Source: Caloramator proteoclasticus DSM 10124 (GTDB taxonomy: Bacteria; Bacillota; Clostridia; Clostridiales; Caloramatoraceae). Taken from it: 37,038 bases of DNA. This document shows positions 33,076 to 37,038 of this stretch, in pieces; positions within the stretch are counted from its first letter, which is position 1, and every line of letters begins with the position of its first letter. Both the position numbers and the translations under genes were made by a program. The DNA is taken from contig NZ_FQVG01000026.1 in NCBI RefSeq assembly GCF_900129265.1, positions 1 to 37,038 of the forward strand. Direction: 5' to 3'. A model generated the notes under the pieces. That model was given only the letters and a program-made list of their open reading frames with translations, was not told the DNA's origin and did no database searches.

Positions 33076-34305
33076 TTAAAGATTAATATTTTCTCTATAT
33101 AGAGGCATACTCATACATCTTGGGCCACCACGTCCGCGGGATAGCTCAGAACTTGGAATGGATAATACCTTTATTCCTTTTTTATCTAAAATTTCGTTTG
33201 TTACATAGTTTCTTTCATAGGTTATGACTACACCTGGTGCTATTGATAGAGTGTTTGAACCATCATTCCATTGTTCACGTCCTGCAACTATAAAGTCGCC
33301 ACCACCGCATTTTATAAGCTCAACGCTGTCAAGTTTTAGTGCATCCTTCAATATTTCTTCAAGGGGACTTGTATTGTGCTTGAATTTTAATGTATTGTTG
33401 GCACCTTTAGTTACTTCATATACACTTAATGGCCCTTGAATAGCTGGATGGATTGTAAACTTATCATAATCAACCATAGTAAATACAGTATCAAGATGCA
33501 TAAAGGCTCTGCATTTTGGTATTTCAAAAACAAGAACCTTTTCAAATCCTGTGTTTTCTTTAAATAGATTTTTAGCAACTATTTCAATAGCCTCTGGTGA
33601 AGTTCTTTCGCTACAGCCTATTGCTACTACTTTACTTGATAAAATTAGTTCATCTCCACCCTCAATTGAGAAGGGTAATGTTCTGTCATACCATAGGGGT
33701 ATATTAGATTCTTTAAAGTCTTTGTGATATTTATGGATATATTTTAAGAAGAGAGTCTCGCGTCGTCTTGCCTCAGTATGCATTTTATTAAGTGTAATTC
33801 CATTACCAATTGCTGCACCGGGGTCACGAGTAAAATAAAGATTTGGCATTGGATCTAAATAGAAGGGATAGTCGTCCATCATTAGGTCAGCAAGGGATGT
33901 TACTTCTTTAATTTTAATTTCCTCTTTTCTTATACCAGACATTATTTTATCTACCATAGAACTTGTAGGCATAGAAAGTAGATATTCGATTAGAGCCTGC
34001 CTTAGGGAAGGAGAGTTAATTCTACTCTCATCCATCATTTCTTCTAAAAACTCAATTTTTATTTTGTCATCACTTAAAGCTGAAGTTGCAAGTTCTTCAA
34101 GGTAAACAACCTCAACATCGTTTTCCCGAAGTACTTGTGCGAACTTGTCGTGTTCCTCTTGTGCTATTTTTAGATAGGGTATATCGTCAAAAAGCAGTCT
34201 TCCGAGATACTCGGGTACGAGGTTTTCAACTTCATTTCCTGGTCTATGTAATAGAACTTTTTTGAGTTTGCCAATCTCGGAGGTGATGTTTATAAGGCTA
34301 TTCAT
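33076..34305 (-). CDS. arcA: Arginine deiminase
   Basis: A 409-residue guanidino-modifying enzyme that hydrolyses arginine to citrulline and ammonia. Seen are [28 protein letters not shown], the catalytic His in AFMHLDTVF, and the nucleophile C397 in [11 protein letters not shown]. The start is ATG 34305, with AAGGGGGGATAAA upstream; an ATG at 34338 is upstream of that site. It is the first gene of arcA-arcB-arcC. No arginine/ornithine antiporter (arcD) is in the window. A promoter overlapping a perfect inverted repeat precedes it. Confidence 0.96.
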   Translation of the reverse strand: MNSLINITSEIGKLKKVLLHRPGNEVENLVPEYLGRLLFDDIPYLKIAQEEHDKFAQVLRENDVEVVYLEELATSALSDDKIKIEFLEEMMDESRINSPSLRQALIEYLLSMPTSSMVDKIMSGIRKEEIKIKEVTSLADLMMDDYPFYLDPMPNLYFTRDPGAAIGNGITLNKMHTEARRRETLFLKYIHKYHKDFKESNIPLWYDRTLPFSIEGGDELILSSKVVAIGCSERTSPEAIEIVAKNLFKENTGFEKVLVFEIPKCRAFMHLDTVFTMVDYDKFTIHPAIQGPLSVYEVTKGANNTLKFKHNTSPLEEILKDALKLDSVELIKCGGGDFIVAGREQWNDGSNTLSIAPGVVITYERNYVTNEILDKKGIKVLSIPSSELSRGRGGPRCMSMPLYRENINL

Positions 34306-34354
34306 TTTATCCCCCCTTTGTTGCAACTGTAATTGCAATTATTTTACATTATTC

Positions 34355-34384
34355 ATTATACATTTTATGTATAAAGCAGGTAAA
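34355..34384 (-). promoter_or_regulatory. arcA promoter with overlapping operator
   Basis: On the minus strand TTTACC (34379-34384), 18 bp, TATAAT (34355-34360). The -10 box lies inside the perfect inverted repeat TTATACAT-TTT-ATGTATAA (34356-34374). A bound regulator would block RNA polymerase. The form is compatible with an ArgR-type box, but the regulator is not known. Confidence 0.6.
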
Positions 34385-34637
34385 ACCTTATACATTGGCA
34401 AAAACACCTATATGAACGGAATTTTTGTCAACATTATTATTTTATCTCCTTTTTACTTGAGTATACTAACAATTTTGAAAATTTAAAATAATTTATTCAG
34501 GATATTGTTTTTTTAAACAGAGGGCTTGTATAAAACATAATATTTATACATAAAATAGATTGCATTTATTCAATAGAGTAATTGAATATACAATGAAAGT
34601 GTATACCTCTTACATAGATTAAAAGTTTGTAACAAAA

Positions 34638-34664
34638 AGTGCCACCCAAGTGAAATGTGACATT
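34638..34664. repeat. 27-bp dispersed repeat, copy B (possible IS end)
   Basis: It matches copy A at 4188-4214 at 25 of 27 positions in the same orientation, though the copies are 30 kb apart and their flanks differ. On the minus strand it starts TGTCACATTTCACTTGGG, resembling the TG-starting ends of IS21-type elements. No transposase lies next to it, so it would be a solo end left after loss of an element. Confidence 0.6.
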
Positions 34665-34768
34665 TACAAAAAAATACACATAGATTATAATAATTTTAAT
34701 ATTAAAAGAGAAATATCTTTAATATACATTTATTATATAGTTGTTTAATATATTTTGGGGGGATAATT

Positions 34769-35347
34769 ATGTACTTTAAAAGGTTTATAGGGGAGAGAAT
34801 ATATTTGTCGCCATTAAATGTAGAGGATTATTTAAAGTATGCAGAATGGATAAACGATTTGGAAGTTAGTATTGCTCTATTTGAAATGAAAACTCCAATT
34901 ACTGCACAAGGTGAAAGGCAAATTATAGAAGATTTATCTAAAGAAAATGTTTTTGCAATTGTAGTAAATGAAATAGATAAATTAGTAGGGAACATTGGAC
35001 TTCATAATATTAATTGGATATCAAGAAATGCAGAGCTTGGTATATTAATTGGAGATAAATTTTATTGGGGACAAGGCTATGGTAAAGAAGCAATAGAGTT
35101 AATATTAGATTATGCATTTAATATGTTAAATCTACATTCAGTATATCTTAAGGTTTATGGATATAACACAAATGCAATTAAGTGTTATGAAAAGGTAGGT
35201 TTTAAATATGCGGGTAGGTTGAGGGAGGCAATAGAAGTTGCGGGAGAAAGATATGATGTTATTTATATGGATATATTAAGGGATGAGTTTGAGTCTGTTT
35301 ATGTAAAGAGTATTGTAGAGAAGAAAAAGAAGGGCCTGAAACCTTAA
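34769..35347 (+). CDS. GNAT-family N-acetyltransferase (RimJ/RimL-like)
   Basis: A 192-residue acetyltransferase. It begins FKRFIGERIYLSPLNVEDY, typical of RimJ/RimL/SpeG-like members. The acetyl-CoA loop lies in WGQGYGKEAIELILDYAF (Q-x-x-G-x-G/A), and motif B contains LHSVYLKVYGYNTNAIKCYEKVGF. Substrates in this family include protein N-termini, polyamines and antibiotics; none can be chosen here. GGGGGGA lies upstream of the ATG. Its stop codon is in the loop of the terminator shared with the next, convergent gene. Confidence 0.9.
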   Translation: MYFKRFIGERIYLSPLNVEDYLKYAEWINDLEVSIALFEMKTPITAQGERQIIEDLSKENVFAIVVNEIDKLVGNIGLHNINWISRNAELGILIGDKFYWGQGYGKEAIELILDYAFNMLNLHSVYLKVYGYNTNAIKCYEKVGFKYAGRLREAIEVAGERYDVIYMDILRDEFESVYVKSIVEKKKKGLKP

Positions 35348-35365
35348 TGGTTTTAGGCCCTTCTG
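35331..35365. terminator. Terminator between convergent GNAT and MFS genes
   Basis: AGGGCCTGAAACC and GGTTTTAGGCCCTT form a 13-bp stem with one G-U pair and a 5-nt loop. It overlaps the 3' ends of both genes. The following T-run is short. Confidence 0.75.
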
Positions 35366-36570
35366 TGTCGTAATATAAAGAGCATACCTGATATAAACCT
35401 TAAAACACCAACTATAATTAGAGCAGTTCTAATTGTAGTGACTTGATAGAGCCTCATTCCAACCCAAGGTGCAATTACAAGGGTTATATTTGTTACAAGG
35501 TTATAAAAGGCAATATATGATGTTCTGTTTTCTCTTGGCGCAACCTCATAAAGGGAGTTTAAAAGTAGTAGCATAGTACCTGAAACACTAAGTCCAGTTA
35601 TAACTACAAAATAGGCAACGTGATAAATTTTAGTAGACATTGCGTACATAAATGGTGCAAAGGACATTCCAACAGCAGCTAATGTAAGGGCAAGGGAGTT
35701 TCCGCGACTTTTAGAAAATCTTCCCCAAAATCTATATCCAAAGGCCATTGCAAGTCCGTTTATTGTTGATATAATAGATGCCCAAAATTCATTTGTGTGT
35801 AGATAATCTACTTCATAGGTTAAAAATAGAGGCCATCCCATCTGCCAAGTGAAGTGAAATATTACAACAGTTGTTATAAATATAAGGTATTCCCTTTGAT
35901 TAGGTAGATTTTTTATAAATTCAATTGATAGCCTATTATTATCAGTTGAAATTTCGGCATAGGAAGACTTTGCATTGTATTTATGCCTCCAGAGTACAAA
36001 CACCTCAAGTATCCCAAATATAAATGCAATTAGGAATATGTATTGATAGGTTTTAATAAGTTCCGCCTTTGAGCTTGAAAGTGTTGTAAGAAGAAAGCCA
36101 GCAAAAAGTGTTGTAGCTGTTCCTGCAAAGGTTGCTATGCTATTTCTAACTGAAAGATACTGTTCCCTTTGTCCTGGAGGAAAAATATCAGCAAAGAAGG
36201 ATTGCCATAAAAATACAGCAATAGAGTTTGGAAAGTTCATAGAACTATATAGAAGGACAAAAATAAGTGCCCTATACTTTTCATTTAAAAAAGGAATAAG
36301 TGCCATTAGGATATAAAAAACTCTTGTTATTAAAAACATTAAAGAAGTAGTTCTTTTTTTGTTTTGAGTAGAACTTAAAATTATACCACCAATAAATATA
36401 GCTAATATACTAAACAAAGCTGGTAGAGAATTAAAAAGAGAAACAAGTGAATCTCCAGCATTTAGCCTCTTTAGAAAAAGACCTGCAAAGGATGTGGCAA
36501 GATTTAATGCGATTGCTTGAAAAACTCCATTTAGTATATTAAGGTAATAATTACTCTTTAGTTTAGACAA
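35353..36570 (-). CDS. Major facilitator superfamily transporter
   Basis: A 405-residue membrane protein with about 12 predicted helices. Seen are the N-terminal ALNLATSFAGLFLKRLNAGDSLVSLFNSLPALFS region, a basic loop after helix 2 (SSTQNKKRTTSLMF), FADIFPPGQREQYLSVRNS in loop 4-5, and a C-terminal basic cap RHRRA. The substrate is unknown; relatives of this shape are annotated as general MFS exporters. The start codon is TTG (36570), chosen because GGGGGTG lies about six bases upstream and the protein begins sensibly with SKLKSNYYLNILNG. Convergent with the GNAT gene. Confidence 0.85.
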   Translation of the reverse strand: MSKLKSNYYLNILNGVFQAIALNLATSFAGLFLKRLNAGDSLVSLFNSLPALFSILAIFIGGIILSSTQNKKRTTSLMFLITRVFYILMALIPFLNEKYRALIFVLLYSSMNFPNSIAVFLWQSFFADIFPPGQREQYLSVRNSIATFAGTATTLFAGFLLTTLSSSKAELIKTYQYIFLIAFIFGILEVFVLWRHKYNAKSSYAEISTDNNRLSIEFIKNLPNQREYLIFITTVVIFHFTWQMGWPLFLTYEVDYLHTNEFWASIISTINGLAMAFGYRFWGRFSKSRGNSLALTLAAVGMSFAPFMYAMSTKIYHVAYFVVITGLSVSGTMLLLLNSLYEVAPRENRTSYIAFYNLVTNITLVIAPWVGMRLYQVTTIRTALIIVGVLRFISGMLFILRHRRA

Positions 36571-36877
36571 AATAACACCCCCTAATCCCCTAATAACGAT
36601 TATATATGAGGTAGGGGGGAATTACAATAAATGAATAAATTTTTGTAAAAATTCTGTAGGTATTAATCGAACTTTTTGGTATAATTAAAAAAGCATAATA
36701 TAGAGGTGACAGAGATTTCGCATCTAATTTCCAGTAAAGCTTTTTTCTTTATAGGAAATTAGATTTTTTCTATTTTATTGAAATTTTGGAAGGGAAAAAG
36801 GCCGTAGGCCATGTATATAGATACACCTTCCCCCTCCCCATCATAATGAAAAGCTGTATTTCCAATTTTATTATCGA
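36571..36877. other. Intergenic region at the right end
   Basis: This 307-bp stretch has no supported gene. It holds an extended -10 promoter (TGGTATAAT, TATAAT at 36680-36685), a hairpin of ATCTAATTTCC (36722-36732) with GGAAATTAGAT (36754-36764) followed by TTTTTT, and a small GGCC-GTA-GGCC palindrome near 36802. The outer end of the element carrying the transposase fragment probably lies here. Confidence 0.6.
36678..36770 (+). ncRNA. Candidate short transcript: promoter plus terminator, no gene
   Basis: An extended -10 promoter at 36677-36685 would start a transcript near 36692. It would end at the 11-bp hairpin with a T-run at 36722-36769, giving about 75 nt with no coding frame. It could be a small RNA or an attenuated leader cut off from its gene by the neighbouring element. 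The -35 box is poor. Confidence 0.3.
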
Positions 36878-37038
36878 CTATGCGGTGTTAAAAATTGGAT
36901 TAATCCAATTCATAATTATCAACATTTCATCTTTCAAATCTTCTATTATATTTATCTGCAAAAGCCTTTTTTCTCTGAATCCTCGAATGTTTCTAAAAAA
37001 GTATAATTGGGTTAAGTTAAAGGCTATTATCATGAATC
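36878..37038 (-). mobile_element. Probable transposase, C-terminal fragment (runs off window)
   Basis: On the minus strand an open frame enters from the window edge and stops at 36878-36880. The visible 52 residues include IIAFNLTQLYFFRNIRGFREKRLLQ, the hydrophobic-basic helix that closes many DDE transposases (A-x-N-L-x-x-L-x-x-x-R). The family is not certain; IS4-like or IS1380-like are both possible. It might be another copy of the element at the left edge, because both lie on the minus strand, but the visible parts do not overlap. Confidence 0.45.

Larger units (their letters stand above)
34306..34768. other. Intergenic region between arcA and the GNAT gene
   Basis: This 463-bp stretch has no gene that I can support. 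It holds the arcA promoter/operator, further TTATACAT octamers (34388-34395 and 34544-34551), an inverted repeat GTATAAA-N8-TTTATAC (34528-34549), a second inverted repeat TATTCAAT-N6-ATTGAATA (34567-34588) and copy B of the 27-bp repeat (34638-34664). No clear promoter for the GNAT gene was found. Confidence 0.7.

Overview
The window comes from a low-GC, Gram-positive, anaerobic clostridial genome. The evidence is AT-rich DNA, strong GGAGG-type ribosome sites, sigma-A promoters (TTGACA/TATAAT), intrinsic terminators, an LPxTG surface protein, a Gram-positive lipoprotein, an [FeFe]-hydrogenase-like protein and an arginine deiminase operon. The glycosyltransferase resembles the sucrose-phosphate synthase of the thermophile Halothermothrix orenii, and the gene mix would fit a Caloramator-like Clostridiaceae. 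That placement is inference. I found no rRNA, tRNA or CRISPR array.

Layout. (1) 1-468: N-terminus of an IS1380-like transposase leaving the left edge, next to a 5'-truncated EAL-domain remnant. (2) 487-4210: a methyltransferase with its own terminator, then an overlapping operon DRTGG protein / anti-sigma-type HATPase / hydrogenase-like iron-sulfur protein / second DRTGG protein / PHP phosphoesterase. This looks like a redox-sensing module built on a group D-like sensory hydrogenase. (3) 4256-6769 (minus): an unrecognised protein and a three-PAS histidine kinase. (4) 6952-10374: a wall-anchored tandem nucleotidase. (5) 10399-12989: an MFS transporter diverging from an Mrp/NBP35-type Fe-S carrier plus a DUF134 regulator. 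(6) 13031-14108: a cyclic-di-GMP-I riboswitch, with a readable translational switch, in front of a secreted TIM-barrel-like protein; then a Uma2 nuclease-family gene. (7) 14841-18445: an attenuator-like structured leader, an FmdE-family protein and a FecCD/BtuF-type metal or chelate ABC importer. (8) 18523-23300: a YtrA-like GntR regulator, an ABC ATPase and two paralogous membrane proteins, behind a promoter with three tandem 9-bp repeats. (9) 23332-24470: a thioredoxin-like protein (minus) and a PpaX-like phosphatase. (10) 24547-30998: a LacI repressor with two perfect palindromic operators, fructokinase, a sucrose-phosphate-synthase-like enzyme, a frameshifted GalT-family uridylyltransferase and a chemoreceptor. 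(11) 31072-34305 (minus): arcC, arcB and arcA, with a repeated octamer over the promoter. (12) 34769-36570: a GNAT acetyltransferase and an MFS transporter. (13) 36878-37038: the C-terminus of a likely transposase running off the right edge.

The points most worth following are the sensory-hydrogenase operon, the c-di-GMP switch, the FmdE leader RNA, the sucrose/NDP-glucose operon with its broken galT and attached chemoreceptor, and a 27-bp sequence found both at the end of the PHP gene and upstream of the GNAT gene, which looks like an insertion-sequence end.
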